A stretch of DNA of 15,913 nucleotides, taken from a bacterium. Lineage in GTDB: Bacteria; Electryoneota; Electryoneia; Electryoneales; Electryoneaceae. Both the position numbers and the translations under genes were made by a program. The notes under the pieces were generated by a model. That model searched no databases. It worked only from the letters and a program-made list of their open reading frames with translations, and had not been told where the DNA came from. The DNA lies in NCBI GenBank assembly GCA_028278125.1, contig JANQEY010000206.1:1-15913 (forward strand), read 5' to 3'. Of this stretch, positions 8,492 through 15,700 are shown piece after piece; positions within the stretch are counted from its first letter, which is position 1; every line of letters begins with the position of its first letter.

Positions 8492-8508
8492 AGCAACGCT
8501 TGTGCCAA
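8492..8508 (-). promoter_or_regulatory. Sigma-54 (RpoN) promoter
   Basis: On the minus strand the sequence reads TTGGCACAAGCGTTGCT, a match to the consensus TTGGCACGN4TTGCW except for A after CAC. The GG and GC dinucleotides are separated by the required 10 bases. The predicted start is near 8481, giving a leader of about 65 bases for the 73-aa gene. Sigma-54 promoters need an enhancer-binding ATPase; candidate upstream sites are described under 8509-8881. Confidence 0.85.
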
Positions 8509-8881
8509 ATTGATTAAAACTGATTTTTAATAACTTGAAAATTTTTTAAATGGTATTGCAGTACGTTTTAGTTACAGTAATAGATTAACCCTATGCGATC
8601 AACATATTTTTTACTGCGTTATACAAATTATTGTTATTATAGATGGTAGAATCAAATAATGAAAAGATTATTGTAAATGGAATTAACAGATGATTTCGAA
8701 ATATTAGAAGTGTTACTATAAAGTGTCAGTGTAAGATGTAGAAAATAAAGGTTATATGTGCGAAGTAAATTCAGAAAGGATACTAAAACGTCTCAATCTG
8801 CTGTTTTGGATAAAATTTCAACTAGTTGTAAAACGTTCTTATCTATATGTATTTTAGCCGGGTAGCCCTTTATCTAATTTT
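8509..8881. repeat. AT-rich divergent spacer with three TAAAACGT elements
   Basis: No gene is seen in this 373-base AT-rich stretch between two divergent promoters. The octamer TAAAACGT occurs three times: on the minus strand within 8561-8571 (CTAAAACGTAC), and on the plus strand within 8783-8793 (CTAAAACGTCT) and 8828-8838 (GTAAAACGTTC). The two plus copies are 45 bases apart. Distances to the sigma-54 elements (about 55 to 100 bases) suit enhancer-binding sites, but the elements are not clear palindromes. The same octamer occurs once by apparent chance in the coding start of the C25 gene (12813-12820, minus strand). Confidence 0.4.
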
Positions 8882-8898
8882 CTGGCACACCAATTGAA
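8882..8898 (+). promoter_or_regulatory. Sigma-54-like promoter, -12 element imperfect
   Basis: CTGGCACACCAATTGAA matches the -24 part of the sigma-54 consensus fully (TGGCAC) and has TTG at the -12 part, but the essential-looking C is replaced by A (TTGAA for TTGCA). Spacing is correct. The predicted start is near 8909, and the leader hairpin starts at about +6, exactly as in the opposite gene. That parallel raises confidence despite the mismatch. Confidence 0.55.
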
Positions 8899-8913
8899 TT
8901 GTAAAAAGTGAAA

Positions 8914-8929
8914 TGGTGTGGCAGCACCA
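8914..8929 (+). promoter_or_regulatory. 5' leader stem-loop with TGGCAG loop (copy 2)
   Basis: TGGTG (8914-8918), loop TGGCAG (8919-8924) and CACCA (8925-8929) form a 5-bp stem. The stem bases differ from copy 1 (TTTCATG/CATGAAA) while pairing and loop are kept, which is the pattern expected for a conserved RNA or DNA hairpin. The ribosome binding site of the following gene (AAGGAG, 8946-8951) is 16 bases after the stem. Confidence 0.55.
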
Positions 8930-8945
8930 GGGCGATATCTATTCT
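8922..8945 (+). repeat. 24-base imperfect repeat, copy A
   Basis: The 24 bases starting CAGCACCAGGGCGATAT match 20 of 24 positions with 9271-9294 (CAGCACCAAAGCGATAT and onward). Copy A overlaps the 3' side of the leader hairpin and ends just before the ribosome binding site of the 95-aa gene. Confidence 0.5.
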
Positions 8946-8956
8946 AAGGAGAAATC

Positions 8957-9244
8957 ATGTTTGACGGCATATCACGTATCTATTCCGGTCAACTCCAGCC
9001 GATCAAACCAAATCAGCAAACGGATAAAAAAGATCCTGTAAGCGCTGGAACGAAAAGCGAAGTATCCAGCCTTGTTCCCGAGCTGAAGGATAAAGTTGAA
9101 ATCAGCGATGAGGGACGCAGAGCTTCCAAGACCGGCGGGTTGATCATTGAAACAACCTTACCACCGGAAGATTTTAAGGCTGTTACTGAAAACTGGTACA
9201 GCACCGGGTACCGTATAGCACAGGATTTGTCTGATTCGATGTAA
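8957..9244 (+). CDS. Small FlgM-like protein (candidate anti-sigma factor)
   Basis: This 95-aa protein has the size of FlgM (about 90-97 aa) and two features in the right order. A D-K-V-E-I-S-D-E-G-R element lies at residues 46-55, and a C-terminal segment FKAVTENWYSTGYRIAQDLSD recalls the FlgM end (k-x-a-i-x-x-G-x-Y/L ... IA-x-x-L). FlgM binds and blocks the flagellar sigma factor FliA until the hook is complete, when it is exported. The match is short and could be coincidental, and Gly replaces the usual Ala in the first motif. AAGGAG lies 5 bases before the ATG. The gene shares promoter type, leader hairpin and VEIS motif with the divergent 73-aa gene. If it is not FlgM, it is an unknown small cytoplasmic protein. 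Confidence 0.7.
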   Translation: MFDGISRIYSGQLQPIKPNQQTDKKDPVSAGTKSEVSSLVPELKDKVEISDEGRRASKTGGLIIETTLPPEDFKAVTENWYSTGYRIAQDLSDSM

Positions 9245-9270
9245 TACTCAATTTGATTCCACATTAATAC

Positions 9271-9294
9271 CAGCACCAAAGCGATATTAATTCT
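9271..9294 (+). repeat. 24-base imperfect repeat, copy B
   Basis: Matches copy A at 8922-8945 in 20 of 24 positions (AGCACCA, GCGATAT and ATTCT are shared). Copy B lies 27 bases after the 95-aa gene stop and lacks both the hairpin and the ribosome binding site that accompany copy A. It may be a protein-binding site or the remnant of a duplicated leader. Confidence 0.45.
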
Positions 9295-9412
9295 CGCCTC
9301 ATACTGCCACCTGTTAGTTCATTAATCATTCTGACCAGGATACCCATGTATTGGGATAAAAAATGGTCAACCGCACTAAGTAGTGATGATACATCCTAAG
9401 GAGATGGATGGT

Positions 9413-9571
9413 ATGATTTCCGAAAGAAAGGAAACTATGCTGTTAATAACCTGTGGCAGCAGGCAGTGTTGTGCACACTCAAACAGCGATCACGTACGGT
9501 TGACCTCATATCTTATATCGGCAATTAAAGCCGGAACTTTAGCAAGTGGAGAGCATTATTATGATTTCTGA
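9413..9571 (+). CDS. Possible 52-aa Cys-containing small gene or leader peptide
   Basis: An ATG at 9413 lies 9 bases after a good AAGGAG (9398-9403) and opens a 52-codon frame containing C-G-S-R-Q-C-C-A-H near residue 14. Its stop at 9571 overlaps the start of the 444-aa gene (ATG 9561) by 11 bases, which would permit translational coupling. Against it, the sequence has no recognisable family and it contains the TGGCAG hairpin. It may be spurious. Confidence 0.3.
   Translation: MISERKETMLLITCGSRQCCAHSNSDHVRLTSYLISAIKAGTLASGEHYYDF
9450..9463 (+). promoter_or_regulatory. Stem-loop with TGGCAG loop (copy 3)
   Basis: CCTG (9450-9453), loop TGGCAG (9454-9459) and CAGG (9460-9463) repeat the architecture of copies 1 and 2 with a different stem. 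It lies 97 bases before the ATG of the first gene in the five-gene run. No -24/-12 promoter is visible at the spacing seen for the other two copies, so this one is less certain. Confidence 0.45.
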
Positions 9572-10895
9572 TGTTCTCCAGGTAAGCCCTAGAGGGACCC
9601 GTTTCCTCGGCAGAAACCCATCACTTTCCAGGAACCTGGGACGGGAAGAAGAAAGCTACGGCCGATTTGAATCGGGTGATTCATATGACCGTGAAGCACA
9701 TGAGATCGGCAGGTTCCGAGGTGTTTATCCTCGCTCACCTTTTTATACCAAACCGCTTGATCAATTCAGGGGATTAAACGATTCCAGCACTCTTTACCGG
9801 ACACCGAACAATGGATATCACAAGGATGATCCTTCGCCTGGACTGCTCGATAAAAGTCATCCGTTATATGGATTTAATCCAGAGATCAGGGTAACGAGTG
9901 AAAACGAATTGTCTTTTAACAAAATCAACCAGGTAAATCCGCTAGATACTGCATATGCTTTTCCATCCAGCCAGGTAAGGCAATTATTGATCAGCTCGAA
10001 TGACCTGAACGAGGCATATACTTCAGGGAATTCATCGAGAGATTATGCCCAGGAGAATGAACTATCCGCTTATGCGCAGAATGAAATTATTCCCGGTATA
10101 GATAAAAACAGGCTGCAGAGTGAACCCGACCTTGCGAGAATGATCCTTGAAAACCGAGGTGGTCTTCGTGAAAAACTTGATGAGGATAAAAACTTGAGGG
10201 AAGTGTTCGATATCTCCCAACTGGAATTTTTACTTGATCAAAGCCGGCAGCGTGTACGTGATGAATTGAGCGAAGAACTTAGGAATTCGGGTGATATCCT
10301 GGATGAAGATTTTATAGAGTATTACCCACTTGCCTCACTTAACCTGCTTAAAAATCCTGACCTCATCAGATGGGTGGAAGAAGATCGGGAAAACGCATAC
10401 CAGTATAAACAGGACGCCGGAAGGACAGAAAAAATAGTCAAAGACAGCCTGGCTGAAGAGGCAGCAGATGAAGTCCAGGCTTTCCCATACTCTACCTCTT
10501 TTTTCGAGGGTAATGAAGAACTTGCCGAAGCAGTTTTATCCGATCGTTTAACCGGATATGATCACAAATTGGGTAGCTGGCTGGCTAGACAGGATTCTAT
10601 CAGGCATGATAAATCTTTTGCGCCGGATATTGCTGAAAAATATTTAGCTGATACAGCAATACAGGAAACAGGGGGGAGTAGGCACCTGCCTGAACACCTG
10701 TTCGAAAATAACCCGACACTTTCAATAATGGTGCTGATGGACAGTGATCTTGCAGAAGATTTAAAAAATGATTCTATGGCAGTGAGAATCTCATACCCGG
10801 ACAGGAATAAACTGGACAACAGGACAATTGCCTACAGGGCTTTTGGATTAGGACTTGCAGACAGGAAATATGGTGAATTTATCAGATATATATAG
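9561..10895 (+). CDS. Uncharacterised 444-aa protein with degenerate N-P-x-L repeats
   Basis: I do not recognise this protein. It has no signal peptide or membrane segment and is rich in charged residues, Asn and Tyr. The first 100 residues are Arg/Ser/Tyr/Pro-rich and probably disordered. The rest looks helical, with a recurring [NE]-[PE]-x-L-x-x-x-[IVL] helix start at residue 188 (EPDLARMIL), 265 (NPDLIRWVE), 318 (NEELAEAVL) and 384 (NPTLSIMVL). Spacing is irregular (77, 53 and 66), like divergent helical repeats. It ends in GEFIRYI, similar to tails of three downstream small proteins. ATG 9561 is preferred over GTG 9546 because GGAG (9548-9551) lies 9 bases upstream. It heads the run of five genes. 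A scaffold or secreted structural role is only a guess. Confidence 0.75.
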   Translation: MISDVLQVSPRGTRFLGRNPSLSRNLGREEESYGRFESGDSYDREAHEIGRFRGVYPRSPFYTKPLDQFRGLNDSSTLYRTPNNGYHKDDPSPGLLDKSHPLYGFNPEIRVTSENELSFNKINQVNPLDTAYAFPSSQVRQLLISSNDLNEAYTSGNSSRDYAQENELSAYAQNEIIPGIDKNRLQSEPDLARMILENRGGLREKLDEDKNLREVFDISQLEFLLDQSRQRVRDELSEELRNSGDILDEDFIEYYPLASLNLLKNPDLIRWVEEDRENAYQYKQDAGRTEKIVKDSLAEEAADEVQAFPYSTSFFEGNEELAEAVLSDRLTGYDHKLGSWLARQDSIRHDKSFAPDIAEKYLADTAIQETGGSRHLPEHLFENNPTLSIMVLMDSDLAEDLKNDSMAVRISYPDRNKLDNRTIAYRAFGLGLADRKYGEFIRYI

Positions 10896-10906
10896 ATGAG
10901 GATACT

Positions 10907-11287
10907 ATGGTAATGCCGGTAACTCCAAAGGGTGCGTTAATCCCCCGCAATCCTGTTAAATATGAACATAGTGAAGACCTGGAAGATGAAAATGATGAAC
11001 TGAAAGGAATCAGCAGTTATGCACCTCCCGGCGCTACTGTCAGGGCACGGGTGAGACGACTGGGAGACAATGGTGAAAAGGAAGTAAGTCCCGTAACTGA
11101 TGAGTATGACCGTCGAATTAATTCCACACGGTTACAAAACGGAAAACAGGGTAAAAGCCAGAAAAAATACATAGTTCATGTTGAAGCAGAGGTTAGTTTC
11201 ACAGGTGATTTCCCGTCAAAAGAATTAACAATACATACAACTACAAGTATTTTACCAGGTGATAAAAACAGCGAGGAAAGAGAATGA
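10907..11287 (+). CDS. Uncharacterised 126-aa protein
   Basis: The function is unknown. The N-terminal half is polar with an acidic stretch (EDLEDENDE, near residue 24) and a Pro/Gly segment (APPGATVRARVRR). The C-terminal half has a likely beta-rich part (KKYIVHVEAEVSFTGD, ELTIHTTTSIL). There is no signal peptide. ATGAGG at 10896-10901 is 5 bases from ATG 10907; ATG 10913 (MPVTPKG) is an alternative. It starts 11 bases after the 444-aa gene and overlaps the next gene by 4 bases, so all three are likely one transcript. Unlike the other four proteins of the run it has no G-x-x-[IV] tail. Confidence 0.7.
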   Translation: MVMPVTPKGALIPRNPVKYEHSEDLEDENDELKGISSYAPPGATVRARVRRLGDNGEKEVSPVTDEYDRRINSTRLQNGKQGKSQKKYIVHVEAEVSFTGDFPSKELTIHTTTSILPGDKNSEERE

Positions 11288-11505
11288 TTCCTTCAACCAT
11301 GCCTTCGATGTCCCCCGACAGCACTGCCAGGGATACTCTCTTCAGCAAAGTTCATGAGGGTATTGAGTCGTTAAAAACGCAGCTGGTGAGTGAGCAGAAT
11401 GCAATTCTGATAGAGACAGGTTACAGGCCGATGAGAGTCCTGGCGGATTTTGGTCCCTCAACATCAGGGATTGGATTGGGAGAATATGTTAATTTGCTGA
11501 TTTAA
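11284..11505 (+). CDS. Uncharacterised 73-aa protein with GEYVNLLI tail
   Basis: This small protein is unrecognised. Its start overlaps the stop of the 126-aa gene (ATGA at 11284-11287), the classic arrangement for translational coupling, and AGGA at 11274-11277 lies 6 bases upstream. A central helix (SKVHEGIESLKTQLVSEQ) is likely amphipathic. The C-terminus GLGEYVNLLI resembles the ends of the 444-, 95- and 111-aa proteins. No membrane segment is present. Confidence 0.65.
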   Translation: MIPSTMPSMSPDSTARDTLFSKVHEGIESLKTQLVSEQNAILIETGYRPMRVLADFGPSTSGIGLGEYVNLLI

Positions 11506-11593
11506 GTGTTTGTGATCTTAACTATTATCTGTGAACAGTGAATGTTTGTCGATTTTGGCTTGAGTAGGTTTCAGGGCAGATGGAGAAAAAATT

Positions 11594-11881
11594 ATGGAAA
11601 AAGTAAATTTCAGCGGAACAGCAGCAGAACCGATTTTCGGGATGCCGGATCAATGGGAGCCTCCGGTTCAATACCCGGACAATGGCAAGGATCAGATAAC
11701 CTTCCATGATACAATTCATGACCTGGAGCTTCATGCACAATCACGAGATATGGTTTTAGGCATAAGCGTTACCGTGAATAATTCAACTGGAATATTGAAT
11801 CAAAACAACGATAATCCTGAAAAAACATCGTTGCGGAATTCTCATGGAGTAAAGGGAAATAAGGTAGATCTTTTCTACTAG
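11594..11881 (+). CDS. Uncharacterised 95-aa protein with KGNKVDLFY tail
   Basis: This protein is unrecognised. GGAG at 11582-11585 lies 8 bases from the ATG. The N-terminus is Pro-rich (PDQWEPPVQYP), residues 46-53 read LHAQSRDM, and the protein ends in KGNKVDLFY. Both the AQS element and the tail recur in the next gene (LQAQSEEM at 35-42 and KGNSINLFA at the end), so the two are probably divergent paralogues. The tails recall the C-terminal G-x-x-[VI]-D-[IV] of small motility proteins such as the YjfB family, from memory and not tested. It begins 88 bases after the 73-aa gene. Confidence 0.65.
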   Translation: MEKVNFSGTAAEPIFGMPDQWEPPVQYPDNGKDQITFHDTIHDLELHAQSRDMVLGISVTVNNSTGILNQNNDNPEKTSLRNSHGVKGNKVDLFY

Positions 11882-11909
11882 TTACAAGTTCACGATTGAG
11901 AGGTATATC

Positions 11910-12245
11910 ATGCTGGATCCAGTAACAAGCAGGACATTTGAGGCTATTCAGCCATCATATCAATACAATACTCCTGAAATTAAGAGTAGTGAGATAAGAG
12001 CTGAAGTAACCCTGCAGGCGCAGTCAGAGGAAATGACCGCACTTCGTGAAGAGAATGACGGTCTTGAATCAGACAGGATGGAATCGATAAATCAGCTTTA
12101 CGAGGGATCCGAAGAGATTGTTGATGAGTCAAAAAAGTTAACCATACCAGGACCAGCCAGCCAGGTAGACCAGGAGAAAGTGGAGCTCAAAGGTTCATCA
12201 GAGTTGATTTCCACAAAGGGGAACTCGATTAACCTCTTTGCGTAA
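11910..12245 (+). CDS. Uncharacterised 111-aa protein with KGNSINLFA tail
   Basis: This is an unrecognised acidic protein. The middle (residues 32-85: AQSEEMTALREENDGL to EEIVDESKK) is Glu-rich and probably helical or coiled-coil. It shares L-x-A-Q-S-x-x-M and the C-terminal KGN-x-[IV]-[DN]-LF pattern with the preceding 95-aa protein. GAGAGG at 11898-11903 is 6 bases before the ATG, and the gap to the previous gene is 28 bases. It is the last gene of the run; a possible weak terminator follows 4 bases after its stop. Confidence 0.68.
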   Translation: MLDPVTSRTFEAIQPSYQYNTPEIKSSEIRAEVTLQAQSEEMTALREENDGLESDRMESINQLYEGSEEIVDESKKLTIPGPASQVDQEKVELKGSSELISTKGNSINLFA

Positions 12246-12249
12246 ACAG

Positions 12250-12277
12250 TCTGCTCCACATTAAGTTTTTGAGCAGA
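12250..12277 (+). terminator. Possible weak terminator after the small-gene run
   Basis: TCTGCTC (12250-12256) pairs with GAGCAGA (12271-12277) across a 14-base loop. Only ATTTG follows, so the T-tract is poor, though the loop ends in five T. The location directly after the last gene supports a 3' end role, either as terminator or as mRNA-stabilising hairpin. Confidence 0.4.
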
Positions 12278-12799
12278 ATTTGCCTCTGTTTTTCAGGCTA
12301 TAGATACGATTAAAACCTGGTTGTTCACCAATACTCCGTTTTAGTTGTATTTTAACAAACTTTTATAATTGATTAATGATTCCAGAGAGCGGAGAGTTAG
12401 GCAAGGTTAACATTGAAACAGAGGTCAATATCTTTTTATTATAAGGGATTTTTTATTGTTTTGATATTTCTATCTATAGGCCTGGGAAACCACATTCCGA
12501 AAACACTCTATTCCGTTAAGAAAATTCCTTTGATACTTGGCATTTAGCATCACATATAATTAAATTTAAAATTCCAGGTATTCCAACCCGGAAGGTTCTG
12601 TATCAATATTATGATTTTGCGTGACTAGCGTTTCATCGGTCCTTCGTGATCAGCTGAAATTACCGGGATGCAAATTTTAAACTGAATATAATGATATATG
12701 GTTTCAGGTTATAGAACGGATTTAGTTCAGCATAAATTGATTTTGAACAATGGTTTTTGAGAGGGATTTACGACAACAGCTTACCTTGAGGAGGTTCCC
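12278..12799. other. Non-coding region upstream of the C25 peptidase gene
   Basis: I see no convincing gene in this 522-base AT-rich stretch. A TTGATA (12530-12535) and TATAAT (12555-12560) pair exists, but the 19-base spacing is long, so it is at best a weak sigma-70 candidate, about 240 bases before the gene. The ribosome binding site GAGGAGG at 12788-12794 belongs to the peptidase gene. No sigma-54 element or TGGCAG hairpin was found here. Confidence 0.45.
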
Positions 12800-15700
12800 A
12801 TGAAATGGGGCTACGTTTTAGCTGTGTTCATATTGTTGGTGGGTAGTGCTTTCGCCCAGGCTCCGGAATTAGTTTCTGCAGTATCCAATCATCCACTGCA
12901 GGTTTACAGCCGCGAAATTACTGACGATGGTTTGAGAATCAGCCTCGAAATCGATGAACCAAGATGGGAATCGATGGGTGAAGAAGAAGGTGCACCGGTT
13001 CGTGCTGATTTTCCTGCCCTGAGTGGATTGCTTGAGGTTGAAGGATATCCCGTAGTTCCTACAACTGGAAGATTATTCAGAATACCACCGCGCAGTGGTG
13101 TTGTTGTTGAAGTGATAGATGCCGAGTATGAAACATATTCCGAGGTTGATTACCTGGCATATCTCGGCGAACATGGCTATGATGGCTATGGCGAAATAGA
13201 AAATCCCGAAGATTCCTGGTATCCCGGTGTACTTGCGGATGTATCAGCTCCAGCGAAAATGCGTGCATTCCGGGTTTGTAACCTCCATACATATCCTGTA
13301 CAGGTAAACATGGCACGACAGGAAGTGCGTGTCTACAGTAATATTGAAGTTGACATCAGGTTTGAAGGGACTGATGAGAGAGCCGCACTTGATGGCTGGC
13401 CTACAGAAATCAGTTCAACCTTCCTGCCCTGGTATCGCCAGTTCCTGGACTGGGATGATAATGAGCTGGATGATTATACCCTTTACCGTGGGAATGTCCA
13501 GGTAGTAATGGAAGACCATGACACTTTGTGGGATGCTCTTGAACCTTGGATTGAATGGAAAAGGCAGAAGGGCTGGGAGTTGGAATTCCTTACAGATGAT
13601 GATGTAAACAGCTGGACAGCCAGCAATATCCGCAATGAATTGCGTGACCGGTTTGAAGAGGCAGAAACCAAGTTCGATTACGTAATTCTGGTTGGTGATT
13701 ATGGTGGTAATCCAACTTATGAAGTTCCCGGTGGTGCGGATACACCGGTGGTTGGAGCAGGCTATGGGTACTTCTCCGACTATTACTACCAGAATATGGA
13801 TGATGATGAGGACCCCCCGTACCAGGATGTTATTGTTTCACGAATCAGTGTACGTACTGAATCTGAAGCTGCAGAATATGCTAACAAGGTGATCCTTTAC
13901 GAACGTGATCCATATATGGATGAAACCGACTGGTATTTGCGTGGTGTCGGAATGGCAGTTTGGGATTATGCCGGAACATCTTCGATTTCAACGGCAGAAT
14001 ATGTCATGGGAGAGCTGGACAGGATCGGGTACACCGATACACCAGTACATGTATCCCAATTCGCAAACCAGGCTGGATGTATTTCAGATATTAATGATGG
14101 AGTAACATATTATCATTTCCGCGGTGGAATTGGCGCCGGTTTAACATTAAGCCAGGTCAATAACCTCAATAATGACTTTAAACTCTGTGTTGCCGTTGAA
14201 CCTACTTGTGGTACTGGTAAATGGCCGCAGGAAAACTCAGCGATTTCAGAAGCATGGATTCGCGCAGGGACAGTGAACACTCCAAAAGGTGGAATTGTCG
14301 CTTTCGGTCTGGCAACAAACCAGACTCATGCTGCATTGAATGGATTACTGGCAACCGGTGCGGCACATTCTGTCATTACCATGCGTCTTCCTGAGCTTGG
14401 ACAGATGGTTTGGGGAAGTCAAGCCTGGTTGTATCATGCTTTTGCCGATTGGGGTACATATTACCTTAATTTTGCCCAGCAGTGGAACATGATGGGTGAT
14501 CCACTCTGCTGGTTATGGACGGCAATTCCGGAAGAAATAAATGTTGATGCTATTGATACAATTGAACTCGGTTCAAATTCTCACATAATAACAGTTACTG
14601 ATGATGAAGATAATCCAATAGAGGGTGCCTGGGTAACCCTTTATAAAGTGGACGACGATGAAGATGTTGTTGTCCACAAACTGACAGGACCTGACGGCAT
14701 TGTTACACTTGATTTCCCGGTTCGTTATGCCGGTGATGCTATGCTGACGGTTACCGTCCAAAACTGTATTCCCAACCGTACCGAAATTACAGTAGTTGAT
14801 CCGATCAGCCGTGTTGGTTACGAAAACATTATTTTTGTTGACAATGGTACCAGCGGAACCATCGGTAACAGCAATTCCATCCCCGAAGCCGGTGAAACTG
14901 TTGGGATTCGTATCGGCGCCCGTAACTACGGTGAAAATGCCGAATCGAACATTACCATAACTGCTACATCCGCAGATCCCTTTATCAATGATATTAATGG
15001 TGAAGTACTGATCGCGAACGTTGGCGCTGGCAACCTCGTTACCGGTGATAGCCTCCTTCTCGTTGAAATATCCAATGAAGCACAGCACGATTGGAATGCT
15101 GTCCTGGATATTACCATCGAGACAGACCTGGATACTTACACTGATAGTTACCAGCTACTTTTAAACGCACCAAAATTCGGTGTGGTGATGCTGGATGGTA
15201 ACGAAAATGTGGAACCCGGTGAAACCGGTACTGTCGATATAACGATAGTCAATTTTGGTGGCAGTAACGCGCAAACCTCAACGGCGGTATTGAATATTCT
15301 CCATCCATATGGTAACGCGATTGAACCGACTGGAGATTATTCCGCGATCAATATCGGGGGTGAAGCGACCGCTACATTTGAAGTAGCCTTACATCCGGAA
15401 GCCTATAATGGATGCTTGACTACGGCTGAATTGATTATAACAACAGCAGACAACAAAGTGGATACCACTCATTTTTCACTGATGCTTGGAGAAAGGGAAT
15501 CTACTGATCCGACCGGCCCATGTGCATACGGTTATTATGCATTTGATAATACCGATACGGACTATTTCCTCTGCCCGGAATATGACTGGGTGGAAATCAA
15601 TCCGGATGAACCAAATAATGACTATGATGGTGAGGATACTGAAATTTATGATCCGGGTGATGACCAGGATGATGCTTTAATGTTCGAGCTCCCATTCCCG

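Larger units (their letters stand above)
9245..9560. other. Intergenic region before the five-gene run
   Basis: This 316-base stretch holds the second copy of the 24-base repeat (9271-9294), the third TGGCAG hairpin (9450-9463) and a possible 52-codon gene (9413-9571). A TGACCA/TGGTCA inverted repeat (9332-9337 and 9364-9369) encloses 26 bases; it has no T-run, so it is not a clear terminator. A weak TTGACC (9500-9505) lacks a good -10 partner. No sigma-54 element was found at the expected distance from the hairpin. Confidence 0.5.

Noticed and set aside
9301..9316. CTGCCA (TGGCAG on the minus strand) at 9305-9310
   Set aside because: The flanking bases do not pair, so it is not a fourth copy of the hairpin.
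11757..11773. Sigma-54-like GGCATAAGCGTTACC inside the 95-aa gene
   Set aside because: Resembles the 8492-8508 element, but the -12 G is A, it lies in coding sequence, and no TGGCAG hairpin follows.
14573..15088. 171-codon open frame on the minus strand inside the C25 gene
   Set aside because: Lies wholly opposite a well-supported peptidase gene, has no ribosome binding site evidence and no recognisable domain.
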